Positions 35,136 through 43,413 of a stretch of 64,000 nucleotides of DNA are shown piece by piece (the first letter of the stretch is position 1; each line of letters starts with the position of its first letter). The DNA is taken from contig DATLSM010000014.1 in NCBI GenBank assembly GCA_035534175.1, positions 1 through 64,000 on the forward strand. The letters are read 5' to 3'. The notes under the pieces were generated by a model. It had not been told where the DNA came from. It made no database searches and worked only from the letters and a program-made list of their open reading frames with translations. The DNA is from DATLSM01 sp035534175. Lineage in GTDB: Bacteria > Actinomycetota > Thermoleophilia > Solirubrobacterales > 70-9. Both the position numbers and the translations under genes were made by a program.

Positions 35136-37556
35136 TCAGACATCGAGGAACCTGACCTCCTTGGCGTGGGACTCGATGAAGTTGCGACGCGGCTCGACCT
35201 GGTCGCCCATCAGCATGGAGAAGATCTGATCGGCCGCGGTCGCGTCTTCCAGCGTCACCCGCGCCAGGGTGCGACTGGCGGGGTCCATCGTCGTCTCTCG
35301 CAGCTGTTCGGCGTTCATCTCGCCGAGGCCCTTGAATCGGGTCAGCCGCACCCCGCGCCGGGCGAGCTCGAGGACCGCCCCTCTCAGAGCCTGGAAGGAG
35401 AGGGCGACGGTGCGGCGATCATCGAAGGAGACCTCAAAGGGCGGGCGGCCGACCTGTTTGAGCAAAGCCTCGTGCACCTCGACGAACCGGCGGTAGTCGT
35501 GGTGTGAGAAGAGCTGCGCCGGGAAACGATGGGTCCTCGCCAGGCCGCTCTTGCGTTCGATCGCCTTGACCACCAGCAGGTCCTCTGTGCTCTCCAGCAC
35601 CTCGGTATCGAAGGGGGCCTGGGCCGGGGCCTTCTGCCGCAGAAGTTTGGTCGCCGCGGCGACCGACGCGACTCCCTCATCGAGCAGCGCCGACTCCTCG
35701 AGAAAACGCACCGGCTCATGGCCGAACTCGGCCTGCAGCGAGGAACTCCAGCCCTCGTACTCTTTCGCCCGTCGCACGTAGGCCTGCCACCGGGCGGCGG
35801 TCAGTCTGGTCTTCCTGCCGCCGCCATCGGTCAGCTCGAACTGCTCGAGTTTGTCGCGCAACAGCAGCTCCTCGAGTTCGGACTCGCGCTCGAGATAGGT
35901 CTCCTGGTTGCCCTGTTTCACCCGGTAGAGCGGGGGTTTGGCGATGTAGACGTAGCCGGCGTCGATCAGCTCCGGCATCTGCCGGTAGAGGAAGGTGAGG
36001 ACCAGGGTGCGGATGTGGGCGCCGTCGACGTCGGCGTCGGTCGCCATCACGATCTTGTGGTAGCGGGCGTCCTCCAGCGTGAACTCGTCGTGGACGCCGG
36101 TTCCAATCGCCGTGATCAGCGCCTGGATCTCGTTGTTGGCCAGGACTTTGTCGATGCGGCTCTTCTCGACGTTGATGATCTTGCCTCGCAGCGGCAGCAC
36201 CGCCTGGGTATTGCGGTCGCGAGCCTGCTTGGCCGAGCCGCCGGCCGAATCTCCCTCGACGACGAAGATCTCGGCCAGGCTGGGGTCCTTGACCGTGCAA
36301 TCGGCGAGCTTGCCGGGCAGGGTCGAGTTCTCCAGCGCCGACTTGCGCCGGGTCAGGTCGCGGGCCTTTCGCGCCGCGTCGCGCGCGCGAGAGGCGTCGA
36401 TCGCCTTGCTGATGACCCTGCGCGCGTCGCCCGGGTTCTCCTCGAAGAACTCGCCCAGCTTGCGGTTCACCGTCTCCTCGACCAGGCCTTTGATCGGCGG
36501 GTTGCCGAGTTTGGTCTTCGTCTGGCCCTCGAACTGAGGGTCATGCAGCTTGACCGAGATCACCGCGGTCAGCCCCTCGCGAACGTCCTCCCCGGCGAGG
36601 TTGTCGTCTTTCTCCTTCAGCAGCCCTTTGCCCCGCGCGTAGGCGTTCAGCGTCCTGGTCAAAGCGGCGCGGAAGCCGGAGAGGTGGGTGCCGCCCTCAT
36701 GGGTGTTGATGTTGTTGGCGAAGCTGAAGATCGACTCCTGGTAGGAGGTGTTCCACTGCATCGCCACTTCGACTTCCCCCTCCTCCTCGGAGCTCTGGAA
36801 GAAGATCACCCGGCGGTGGAGCTCGTCCCGGTTCTCATTCAGGTAGCGCACGAAGTCCTCGATGCCGCCCTCGTATTGGAAGGTGACGCTGTTGGTCGCC
36901 CCTCGCTCGTCGATCAGCTCGATCTTCAGGCCACGGGTGAGAAACGCGGTCTCCCGCAGGCGCTCGACCAGAGTCTCGAAGTCGAACTCAATCTCTTCGA
37001 AGATCTCCAGGTCGGGGAGGAAGGTGATCTTGGTGCCGTGGTCCATGGTCGCCGCACCCTGGGCCAGCTGGGTCAGCGGCCCGCCCCGCTCGTAGTCCTG
37101 GGACCAGACATATCCCTCGCGGCTGATCTCCAGGTGAAGCCGCTCGGAGAGGGCGTTGACGACCGAGACCCCGACGCCGTGCAGGCCACCGGAGACCTTG
37201 TAGCCGCCGCCGTCGCCGAACTTGCCGCCGGCGTGCAGAACGGTGAGCACCACCTCGGCCGCGGGCCGCTGCTCCTTCTCCATCGTCCCCACCGGAATGC
37301 CGCGGCCGTTGTCCTCCACCGTACAGCTGTTGTCGGGGTGGAGGAAAACGCGGACGCTGTCGCAGTGCCCGGCCAGCGCCTCGTCGACGGAGTTGTCCAC
37401 CACCTCATAGACCAGGTGGTGGAGCCCGCGCGGGCCGGTCGAGCCGATATACATGCCCGGCCGCTTGCGAACCGCCTCCAGCCCCTCGAGGACGGTGATG
37501 TCCTTGGCCCCGTAGGAGTCGGTCGATTTGTCGGCGTTGGTCATCTTCTCAGGCAA
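35136..37556 (-). CDS. gyrB: DNA gyrase subunit B (with Gram-negative-type insertion)
   Basis: ATPase and TOPRIM subunit of gyrase, 806 residues. The GHKL ATP site appears as EVVDNSVDEALAGHCD, DNGRGIP and GLHGVGVSVVNAL; the TOPRIM part has VVEGDSAGGSA, PLRGKIINVEKSR and ATDADVDGAHI. After the TOPRIM domain comes an extra segment of roughly 165 residues (from about the LERESELEELL region to the RRGVRLTRFKGLGEM motif) as in Escherichia coli GyrB; mycobacterial and Bacillus GyrB lack it. The gene is preceded by a terminator-like hairpin 19 bp upstream of the start. Confidence 0.97.
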   Translation of the reverse strand: MPEKMTNADKSTDSYGAKDITVLEGLEAVRKRPGMYIGSTGPRGLHHLVYEVVDNSVDEALAGHCDSVRVFLHPDNSCTVEDNGRGIPVGTMEKEQRPAAEVVLTVLHAGGKFGDGGGYKVSGGLHGVGVSVVNALSERLHLEISREGYVWSQDYERGGPLTQLAQGAATMDHGTKITFLPDLEIFEEIEFDFETLVERLRETAFLTRGLKIELIDERGATNSVTFQYEGGIEDFVRYLNENRDELHRRVIFFQSSEEEGEVEVAMQWNTSYQESIFSFANNINTHEGGTHLSGFRAALTRTLNAYARGKGLLKEKDDNLAGEDVREGLTAVISVKLHDPQFEGQTKTKLGNPPIKGLVEETVNRKLGEFFEENPGDARRVISKAIDASRARDAARKARDLTRRKSALENSTLPGKLADCTVKDPSLAEIFVVEGDSAGGSAKQARDRNTQAVLPLRGKIINVEKSRIDKVLANNEIQALITAIGTGVHDEFTLEDARYHKIVMATDADVDGAHIRTLVLTFLYRQMPELIDAGYVYIAKPPLYRVKQGNQETYLERESELEELLLRDKLEQFELTDGGGRKTRLTAARWQAYVRRAKEYEGWSSSLQAEFGHEPVRFLEESALLDEGVASVAAATKLLRQKAPAQAPFDTEVLESTEDLLVVKAIERKSGLARTHRFPAQLFSHHDYRRFVEVHEALLKQVGRPPFEVSFDDRRTVALSFQALRGAVLELARRGVRLTRFKGLGEMNAEQLRETTMDPASRTLARVTLEDATAADQIFSMLMGDQVEPRRNFIESHAKEVRFLDV

Positions 37557-37574
37557 TTAGTCCCTTCCGGTGAT

Positions 37575-37620
37575 CAGAGAAAACCCCGACCGCCTGGAGA
37601 CCTGCTCCACCCGGTCGGGG
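37575..37620 (-). terminator. Strong hairpin with T-run between dciA and gyrB
   Basis: On the minus strand CCCCGACCG and CGGTCGGGG form a perfect 9-bp stem with a further inner stem TGGAG/CTCCA, immediately followed by TTTTCTCT. That is a textbook intrinsic terminator ending the dnaA-dnaN-recF-dciA unit. Because the gyrB ATG is under 20 bp beyond, it may also act as an attenuator in a gyrB leader if gyrB has a promoter upstream of it. Confidence 0.85.
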
Positions 37621-37720
37621 CGCAAACACGAGTTGACATAAGGATACCAGCCCGGGACTCCGGAAGGGCTGTGTTGAAAGATAAAAAGTCCTGCAAATCA
37701 TGGAAAGCGTGGGACTGAGG

Positions 37721-38020
37721 TCAGGCGCCGCCGACGCGGAAGCGCAAAGCCTCCGGCGCCATCTCTCCCAGCTGGTCTCGAAGGCGCTGCAAGAGCCTTT
37801 CCTGGATCAGATCGAGCTCCTGCGCCCAGACCGAGTCAGCGCACTCGATGGTCACCGTTCCGGCCCGCTCGGCGACCGGTCTCGCCCGCGCCGCGAGCTG
37901 CTCGCCGACCGCCCTGTCCCAGGCTGACTGGACCGCCGCGAGCCGTGTCTTTGGCGCCGCTCGTTCGCGCGCGATCCGCAGGGCCTCGGCGGCTGGCCGG
38001 GGGCTCGAGCGCCGGGTCAC
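37721..38020 (-). CDS. DciA-like DUF721 protein
   Basis: 99-residue DUF721 protein; in this family DciA loads or supports the replicative helicase in bacteria without DnaC. The core reads AAVQSAWDRAVGEQLAARARPV followed by VTIECADSVWAQELDLIQERLLQRL, the two most conserved parts. Its start overlaps recF's stop by 4 bp, so it belongs to the dnaA-dnaN-recF-dciA operon, the classical actinobacterial arrangement. The length is near the minimum for the family and lacks the long C-terminal tail. Confidence 0.88.
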   Translation of the reverse strand: MTRRSSPRPAAEALRIARERAAPKTRLAAVQSAWDRAVGEQLAARARPVAERAGTVTIECADSVWAQELDLIQERLLQRLRDQLGEMAPEALRFRVGGA

Positions 38021-39111
38021 GCGGCCAGGGCCTCGGCGGAGGCGGGCGGGGGCATCCGCACCACCTTGGCCATCGCCGCGCTGGGGACCGACTCCTCGTC
38101 GGCGGCCGTGATCAGCGCCTGGCCACCCAGCTCGAGTCGCTCGACCAGGCGCTGGCGTCGACTCGGGTCAAGCTCGCTCATAACGTCATCGAGAAGCAGC
38201 AGGGGCGTCACCCGGCGGGTATCAAGCAGCGCGTCGCGCTCGGCGAAGAGCAGGGAGAGGAGGGCAACCCGCTGCTGGCCCTGGGAGCCGTAGCGCCGCA
38301 GCGAGCGGCCCGAGGTGGAGAGCTTCAGCTCGTCGAGGTGTGGGCCCCAGGAGCTGCGGCCCAGCCGCAGCTCCTGCTCGCGTCGCTGCGCCAACCCCTC
38401 GCGTATCTCCGCCGCGGTCCCGCTCGCCCTGGGGACGTACTCGATGGTCGCTGGCCCCTCCAGTCCCAGGTCGTCCGCCGTCTGTGCGAAGGACCGGGCG
38501 AGCGCCCCGACGGCCTCCTCCCGAGCCGAGATCAACGGCTCGGCCGCCTCGGCCAGCGCCGCGTCCCAGATGCCCAGATCGCCGCTCGCCGCTCGGCCAC
38601 CGGCCAATCGGGCCAGCAGCGCGTTGCGCTGCGCCAGCACCTGGCCATAGCGCTTGCGCAGTTCCGCCCGCGCTGGCCAGCGAGCGGCGAGGAAGCCGTC
38701 CAGGTGGGCGCGGCGCTCCGAGGGCGGGCCCTTGATCAGGCTGAGGCGGTCGGGGGAAAAGACGGCGACGGGCGGTCGGGCGCGGCTCAGGCTGGCCGGG
38801 CTGGCCGGGCTGCCGTCGAGCAGATGGCGGCGCCCCTCCGTCCTGCTCACCGAGGCGAGCAGAACTCGTTCGATCTGATCAACATCGCGGATCGCGACCT
38901 CGGCCCGCGCCAGCGAGCCGCCGAAGGGGATCAGATCGCGCCGGTCAGCGGTGCGAAAGGAACGCCCGGTGAGGCCGAAATAGAGCGCCTCGATGAGGTT
39001 GGTCTTGCCCGCGCCGTTGGGCCCGACCAGGCAAACGATTCCCGCGCTCAGCTCGACCCGCACCCCGTCGAGGCTCCGCAGCGGCCGCGCTTCGACGGCG
39101 GTGACGAGCAC
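38017..39111 (-). CDS. recF: DNA replication/repair protein RecF
   Basis: SMC-like ATPase that loads RecA at gaps, 364 residues. The Walker A is GPNGAGKTNLIEALYF, the signature region is GSQGQQRVALLSLLFAERD and the Walker B with D-loop is LLLDDVMSELDPSRR. An insertion rich in leucine and arginine (the lid/arm II) lies between. It overlaps dciA by 4 bp and follows dnaN by 10 bp, so cotranscription from dnaA is likely. Confidence 0.95.
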   Translation of the reverse strand: MLVTAVEARPLRSLDGVRVELSAGIVCLVGPNGAGKTNLIEALYFGLTGRSFRTADRRDLIPFGGSLARAEVAIRDVDQIERVLLASVSRTEGRRHLLDGSPASPASLSRARPPVAVFSPDRLSLIKGPPSERRAHLDGFLAARWPARAELRKRYGQVLAQRNALLARLAGGRAASGDLGIWDAALAEAAEPLISAREEAVGALARSFAQTADDLGLEGPATIEYVPRASGTAAEIREGLAQRREQELRLGRSSWGPHLDELKLSTSGRSLRRYGSQGQQRVALLSLLFAERDALLDTRRVTPLLLLDDVMSELDPSRRQRLVERLELGGQALITAADEESVPSAAMAKVVRMPPPASAEALAA

Positions 39112-39121
39112 CCCATCCGCC

Positions 39122-40228
39122 TCACGCGTTGAGGCGGATGGGCATCACCAGATAGCGGAAGTCATCGTTGTCGACCGGTTGCAGCAGACCCGGGCGAAGC
39201 GGTGAGATCAGGCGCAGCACGACCTCCTCCCCGACGACGCTCTCGATGCCTTCCTTCAGGAACTCGGGGTTGAACCCGATCTCCAGCGGCTCCCCCTCAA
39301 AGGCCGCCGGCATCGTCTCCTCGGCATCGCCCACGTCTGGAGTCTCCGCGCTGACCGTCAGCTTGCCCGGCTCGAATGACAGCTGCAGCGGGGTGTTGCG
39401 CTGGGCGAGTTGGCTGACCCGGCGGGTGACCTCGAGGAACTCGGAGCGGAGCAGCCGCACGTCATGCTCGTAGGACTCCGGCAGGAGCTGGCGAAAGTTG
39501 GGGAACTGCCCGTCGAGCAGCCTGGTGTTGAGGACAATCGTCCCCGTCGTGAAGATCGCTTGGTTGGGAAGCAGGCTGACCGAGACCCGATCCGCCTCCT
39601 CGGCGGCCAGGATCCTGCTCAGCTCGCGCAGGGCGCGGGCCGGAACGTTGGCCTCCATATCTCCTCCGATCCCGCTCTCCAGCTCGGTCCGCTTCACCGC
39701 CAGGCGATAGGAGTCGGTGGCGACCATCGTGATCTCCTTGTCCGCAGCGCTGACCAGGATGCCGGTCAGCACCGGGCGCATGTCATCACGCGAGGCGGCG
39801 GCGGCCACCAGCTCGATCGAGGAGGCCAGAGCGGGGGCGGGAATGGACAGCGACTCGGGCCCCGGCTCGGGGAACTTGGGAAAGTCCTCGGCCGGCAGCA
39901 CCCGGAGGTGAAAGCTCGAGCTGCCGCTGCGGATCTCCACGTCGCGCTCGGCCTGGCGCGACTCGATCTCCACGCTTGAGTCGGTGAGGGAGCGGGAGAC
40001 TTCGGCTAAAAGACGGCCCGGCAACAGGACCGAGCCCTCAGCTGAGACCTCGGCCCGAAAGCTCGTTCGCAGCCCCATCTCAAGGTCGGTGGCGGCGAGG
40101 TTCGCGCCCTCTGCGCCGGCGGAGATCAGAATCCCCGAGAGCGCTTGGGTCGCGGCGCGGTTGGAGACCGCTCGTGAGACGACGGCGAGCTTGGAGACGA
40201 GTTCTTCTCGTTCGGCGCGGAGCTTCAA
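39122..40228 (-). CDS. dnaN: DNA polymerase III beta clamp
   Basis: Sliding clamp for the replicative polymerase, 368 residues in three related domains. The N-terminus MKLRAEREELVSKLAVVSRAVSNRA, the sequence around RLAVKRTELES and the C-terminal YLVMPIRLNA, ending exactly at the usual position, are diagnostic. TTG start with an A/G-rich stretch about 10 nt upstream. Its gap to dnaA is 135 bp and probably contains origin elements. Confidence 0.96.
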   Translation of the reverse strand: MKLRAEREELVSKLAVVSRAVSNRAATQALSGILISAGAEGANLAATDLEMGLRTSFRAEVSAEGSVLLPGRLLAEVSRSLTDSSVEIESRQAERDVEIRSGSSSFHLRVLPAEDFPKFPEPGPESLSIPAPALASSIELVAAAASRDDMRPVLTGILVSAADKEITMVATDSYRLAVKRTELESGIGGDMEANVPARALRELSRILAAEEADRVSVSLLPNQAIFTTGTIVLNTRLLDGQFPNFRQLLPESYEHDVRLLRSEFLEVTRRVSQLAQRNTPLQLSFEPGKLTVSAETPDVGDAEETMPAAFEGEPLEIGFNPEFLKEGIESVVGEEVVLRLISPLRPGLLQPVDNDDFRYLVMPIRLNA

Positions 40229-40392
40229 TTGGTTGCTGCCTTCTTGAGTTGGAGTAGTGGTTGTGGAGACCGCCGTGGCCGCGGTGGATTTGGCCTCGGA
40301 ATGGGGTTTGCAGGTTGTGGGTTTGTCTGTGGAGCGCTCCGATTCTTGCAGCGACGTCGGCGGTCAGGCTCCACCATCTGCCGGCCTGTGGA
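40229..40392. other. Candidate oriC segment between dnaA and dnaN
   Basis: Three TGTGGA cores (40262, 40328, 40387) in one orientation, plus near-matches such as TGTGGG and GTGGAT, cluster in about 130 bp. TGTGGA is the core of the reverse complement of the DnaA box TTATCCACA. The segment is less GC-rich than surrounding genes. No full consensus box or AT-rich unwinding element is seen, so the call rests on gene context: dnaA/dnaN on one side, rpmH on the other, and strand switch close by. Confidence 0.4.
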
Positions 40393-41692
40393 TTGCGGTC
40401 CGCAGTCCGGCGACACGCTCGGCAAGGGTCTGGTCCTCGGCTACGCCGGCCTCGATTCGGCGAACCGAGTTGAGGATGGTCGAGTGGTCCCGGCCTCCGT
40501 AGAGCCGGCCGATCTGTGGCAGGGAGAGGTCGGTCAGCTCGCGGGTCAGGTAGATCGCCACCTGCCGTGCTCGGACCGGGGTGGCCGCCCGGGTTGAGCC
40601 GACGAGCTCCGCCCGGGAGATGCCGAAGTCGGCTGCCACCCGCTGCTGGATTCGCTCCACCGGTGCGGGCCCCTTGGACCGCGCCGCCAGCGGGATCACC
40701 TCGGCGATCAGCTCCGAGCTGAGCGGCCTGGCCGTCAGTGAGGCGTGGGCGATCACCCGGGTCAGCGCCCCGTGCAGCTGCCGCACATTGGCGTCGATTC
40801 GCCGCGCAAGCTCTTCCAGGGCCCCGTGGTCGGCGATCTCAACACCCGCCTCTCGCACCAGGCGGCGCAGGACCGTGAGGCGGGTTGCCTGGTTCGGCGG
40901 CTCGACCTCCACGGTCAATCCCCACTCGAAGCGATCGCGAAGGCGAGCGGCGAGGTCCGACAGCTCGCTGGGAATGCGGTCGGCGGAGAGCACGAGCTGG
41001 CTGCCGGCCTCATAGAGCGCGTTGAAGGTATGGAAGAACTCCTCCTCGGTGTGCTGCTTGCCCTCGAGGAACTGCACGTCGTCGATCAGCAGCACGTCGA
41101 TGTCGCGGTAACCGCTCTTGAACCCCTCCGCGCCGGTCGAGCGCAACGCGCCAACGAACTCGTTGGTGAACGACTCGGCGGTCGTGTAGCGGACCATGAG
41201 GCCCGGCGCGTTGGCCGCCAGGTAGTTGGCGATCGCGACGAGCAGATGGGTCTTCCCCAGCCCCGGCGGCCCGTGAAGGAAGAGGGGGTTGTAGGCCTCG
41301 GAGGGCGCCTCGGCGACCGCCAGCGCCGCGGCGTGGGCCAGCCGGTTTCCGGCCCCAATCACGAAGCGCCCGAAGGTGTAGCTGGGGTTGAGCTCGATAT
41401 CGCGGGCCGCGCATCCCTCTTTCTCCACGATTCGGGCGGCGATGAAGGCGATGTCGCAAAGCGACGTCCCGGCGGCGGCCAGCGCTTCGCGGATCAGCGA
41501 GGCGTAGCGACGCTCCACCCAGGTCCGAATCCCCTCCGGAGCGGTGAGGTAGAGGGTGCTTCCCTGGGTGCCCGCGGTTTGCACGGGCTCCAGCCAGAGC
41601 CTGTAGGTCGAGTCTGGAACGGAGGCTCGCAGCCGCGCCTGGACTTCTCGCCAGAGGGCGTCGAGCTCGCGTAGGTCGGGGTCACCGGGCAC
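40364..41692 (-). CDS. dnaA: Chromosomal replication initiator DnaA
   Basis: Origin-binding initiator, about 442 residues from a GTG. Domain I begins LWREVQARLRASVPDSTYRLWLEP. Domain III has Walker A GPPGLGKTHLL, Walker B VLLIDDVQFL and the sensor region SELSDLAARLRDRFEWG. Domain IV ends with the DnaA-box helix-turn-helix LPQIGRLYGGRDHSTILNSVR. The linker domain II is almost absent, which is unusual for an actinobacterium, where it is often long. Upstream TATGGT is a possible -10 nine nt before GTG. Longer frames upstream are Arg/Ser-rich and rejected. Confidence 0.96.
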   Translation of the reverse strand: MPGDPDLRELDALWREVQARLRASVPDSTYRLWLEPVQTAGTQGSTLYLTAPEGIRTWVERRYASLIREALAAAGTSLCDIAFIAARIVEKEGCAARDIELNPSYTFGRFVIGAGNRLAHAAALAVAEAPSEAYNPLFLHGPPGLGKTHLLVAIANYLAANAPGLMVRYTTAESFTNEFVGALRSTGAEGFKSGYRDIDVLLIDDVQFLEGKQHTEEEFFHTFNALYEAGSQLVLSADRIPSELSDLAARLRDRFEWGLTVEVEPPNQATRLTVLRRLVREAGVEIADHGALEELARRIDANVRQLHGALTRVIAHASLTARPLSSELIAEVIPLAARSKGPAPVERIQQRVAADFGISRAELVGSTRAATPVRARQVAIYLTRELTDLSLPQIGRLYGGRDHSTILNSVRRIEAGVAEDQTLAERVAGLRTAIHRPADGGA

Positions 41693-41701
41693 CGGTGGCC
41701 G

Positions 41702-41707
41702 ACCATA
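41702..41707 (-). promoter_or_regulatory. Putative -10 box (TATGGT) of dnaA
   Basis: On the minus strand TATGGT is 9 nt before the chosen dnaA GTG and no Shine-Dalgarno is seen, suggesting a very short leader. Confidence 0.35.
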
Positions 41708-41865
41708 GCGTCGGCGCGCCAGGCCAGAGGGGGGGCTTCCGCAAATCCCGGCCGAATTTGGCCGGCTGGGCCGGCGGCGGAATCGGTTTGCGACGGTCGA
41801 GGTTCTGCATCCGCCAAACCCCCGATCGAGGCGGCCGCCGGGCTCGCCTCTTGCGGATGGGTGCC

Positions 41866-41871
41866 TATACT
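41866..41871 (+). promoter_or_regulatory. Putative -10 box (TATACT) of rpmH
   Basis: TATACT lies 9 nt before the rpmH ATG and is the closest match to the consensus -10 in the region. No Shine-Dalgarno fits between, so an almost leaderless rpmH-rnpA-yidD message is likely. The -35 is not obvious. Confidence 0.55.
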
Positions 41872-41880
41872 GCGGCCCGG

Positions 41881-42015
41881 ATGAAGCGGACCTACCAGCC
41901 GAAGAAGCGAAAGCGGGCAAAGACGCACGGGTTCCGGGCGCGGATGAGTACCCGCGGTGGTCGCGCGATCCTCAACCGACGCCGGCGCAAAGGGCGGAAG
42001 CGCCTCACTCCCTAG
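41881..42015 (+). CDS. rpmH: 50S ribosomal protein L34
   Basis: 44-residue ribosomal protein with the invariant MKRTYQPKKRKRAKTHGFR start, followed by RMSTRGGRAILNRRRRKGR and a lysine-rich end. Position next to rnpA and close to dnaA is conserved in most bacteria. The stop codon is immediately followed by the rnpA ATG with no gap. Confidence 0.98.
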   Translation: MKRTYQPKKRKRAKTHGFRARMSTRGGRAILNRRRRKGRKRLTP

Positions 42016-42384
42016 ATGGCGGCACAGCGGCGACGCCGCCTCTCCCGCAGCGGCGAGTTCGACCGCGTCTATCGCGACGGCTCATCCCATGCGACCCGCT
42101 ACCTCGTGCTCTACCGGTTCCCTCGCCGCGACGACGACGAGCGAGCGGTGAGGCTCGGCGTGTCCGCGAGCCGCAAGATCGGGGGAGCTGTGGAGCGCAA
42201 TCGGGTCAAGCGAGCTCTGCGCGAGGCGTTCTGGGGCCTTTCTGAGCGTCTCCCCCCGGCGCACGACTTCGTCCTCGTCGCCCGCACCGAAATCGGCGGG
42301 CTGATTGAGCGCGAGGGCACGCAGGGCGTTCGCGAGAGCATCGAAGAGGCGCTGCAAGCCGCGGCGGGTGGGCGTTCCACGTGA
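42016..42384 (+). CDS. rnpA: Ribonuclease P protein component
   Basis: Protein subunit of RNase P that helps mature tRNA 5' ends, 122 residues. Its RNR motif is ERNRVKRALREAF, with SGEFDRVYRDG at the N-terminus and the FVLVARTEI strand near the end. It starts directly after rpmH and its final codons overlap yidD by 4 bp. A parS-like site overlaps its 3' end. The catalytic RNA is not in this window. Confidence 0.95.
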   Translation: MAAQRRRRLSRSGEFDRVYRDGSSHATRYLVLYRFPRRDDDERAVRLGVSASRKIGGAVERNRVKRALREAFWGLSERLPPAHDFVLVARTEIGGLIEREGTQGVRESIEEALQAAAGGRST

Positions 42385-42388
42385 AACG
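42373..42388. other. parS centromere site
   Basis: CGTTCCACGTGAAACG: compared with the near-universal parS TGTTTCACGTGAAACA it keeps the CACGTG core, the full GTGAAAC right half-site and GTT at the left. It overlaps the end of rnpA and the first codons of yidD, about 3 kb from parB. ParB from 45452 is the expected binder. Only this one good site was found in the window. Confidence 0.78.
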
Positions 42389-42653
42389 CGTCGCCCAGGC
42401 TCTGATCCGCGCCTACGGTCGCTGGATCTCCTCGGCCAGGCCACGCCGATGCCGGTACGAGCCGACCTGCTCGGCTTACGCCCTGGAGGCGATCGAGCGC
42501 TTCGGGACCCCACGCGGCCTCCTCCTCGCCGCCTGGCGCCTGGCGCGCTGCAATCCGCTCAGCCACGGGGGGTTTGACCCAGTTCCCGCCCGCTTCACTC
42601 TCCGGGTCGGCCCGGTCGAGCCGGAGAAGTACCACGGGGAGGCTCGGGTCTGA
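42381..42653 (+). CDS. yidD: Membrane protein insertion efficiency factor YidD
   Basis: 90-residue YidD protein with CRYEPTCSAYALEAIERFG and the following LLLAAWRLARCNPLSHGGFDPVP, the three conserved cysteines in place. GTG start overlaps the rnpA stop by 4 bp and lies inside a parS-like site, so ParB binding may overlap this start. Ends one base into yidC. The C-terminal tail after GGFDPVP is short. Confidence 0.93.
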   Translation: MKRVAQALIRAYGRWISSARPRRCRYEPTCSAYALEAIERFGTPRGLLLAAWRLARCNPLSHGGFDPVPARFTLRVGPVEPEKYHGEARV

Positions 42654-43408
42654 TGCTGGCGGCGATCCAACTCGCCCCCCAGTTCCTGGTCGAAATCGTC
42701 AACAGCGTCCTGCAGTTCTTCCACGACAACGCCGGGTTGAGCTGGGGTGGAGCGATCATCGCGCTCACCGTCTGCACCCGGGCGGTGCTCATCCCCCTGA
42801 CCTACAGACAGCTGAAAAGCATGCGCGCGCTGCAGGCCCTCCAACCGCAGCTCAAAGAAATCCAGGCGAAATTCAAAAACGACAAGCAGCGCATGCAGCA
42901 AGAGATGATGAATTTCTACAAAGTGAACAAAGTCAACCCCTTCGCCTCCTGTATCCCCCTCGTGGCGCAGTTACCGGTTTTTTTCACCCTCTATCAGGTT
43001 CTGCGCACCGAGCTGCCGGCGGACATCGGCTGTAAGGCAGGGGAATGCGGCAGCGAAGCCTCCTTCCTCTTCATCCCCGACCTGACGGCCAAGGCGACCG
43101 GCGTGGTGCTGGTGGTGTTGATAGTTCTCTACGTCAGCACGCAGCTGGTGTCCGGCCTGATGATGTCGGTTACCGCCGACAAAAGCCAGCGGATGATGAT
43201 CTTCGCGCTACCGCTGATCTTCGTCTTCTTCATCATCAAACTCCCGGCCGGCCTGATCCTCTACTGGATTACGACCAATATTTGGACCATCGGCCAGCAG
43301 TACACGATCCAGAAGATCATCCCCGCCCCGCCGGTGCCCACGGCGGCGGAGATCGCGGCCGCGAAACCTCCGCCCCCTCCACCGAAAAAAAAGAAGAAGA
43401 GGCGGTAG
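42653..43408 (+). CDS. yidC: Membrane protein insertase YidC/Oxa1
   Basis: Inserts and folds inner-membrane proteins with or without SecYEG. 251 residues without the large periplasmic domain of Gram-negative YidC, as in Gram-positive and actinobacterial forms. Visible are the first helix with ALTVCTRAVLIPLTYRQLKS (positively charged groove arginine), LPVFFTLYQVLR, and two later helices ending LILYWITTNIWTIGQQY. The tail is very basic (KKKKKRR), which could contact ribosomes. Confidence 0.95.
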   Translation: MLAAIQLAPQFLVEIVNSVLQFFHDNAGLSWGGAIIALTVCTRAVLIPLTYRQLKSMRALQALQPQLKEIQAKFKNDKQRMQQEMMNFYKVNKVNPFASCIPLVAQLPVFFTLYQVLRTELPADIGCKAGECGSEASFLFIPDLTAKATGVVLVVLIVLYVSTQLVSGLMMSVTADKSQRMMIFALPLIFVFFIIKLPAGLILYWITTNIWTIGQQYTIQKIIPAPPVPTAAEIAAAKPPPPPPKKKKKRR

Positions 43409-43413
43409 GTGCT

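Noticed and set aside
37633..37638. TTGACA as a promoter -35 upstream of gyrB
   Set aside because: It lies on the plus strand, no -10 follows at 16-18 bp and no plus-strand gene begins there.
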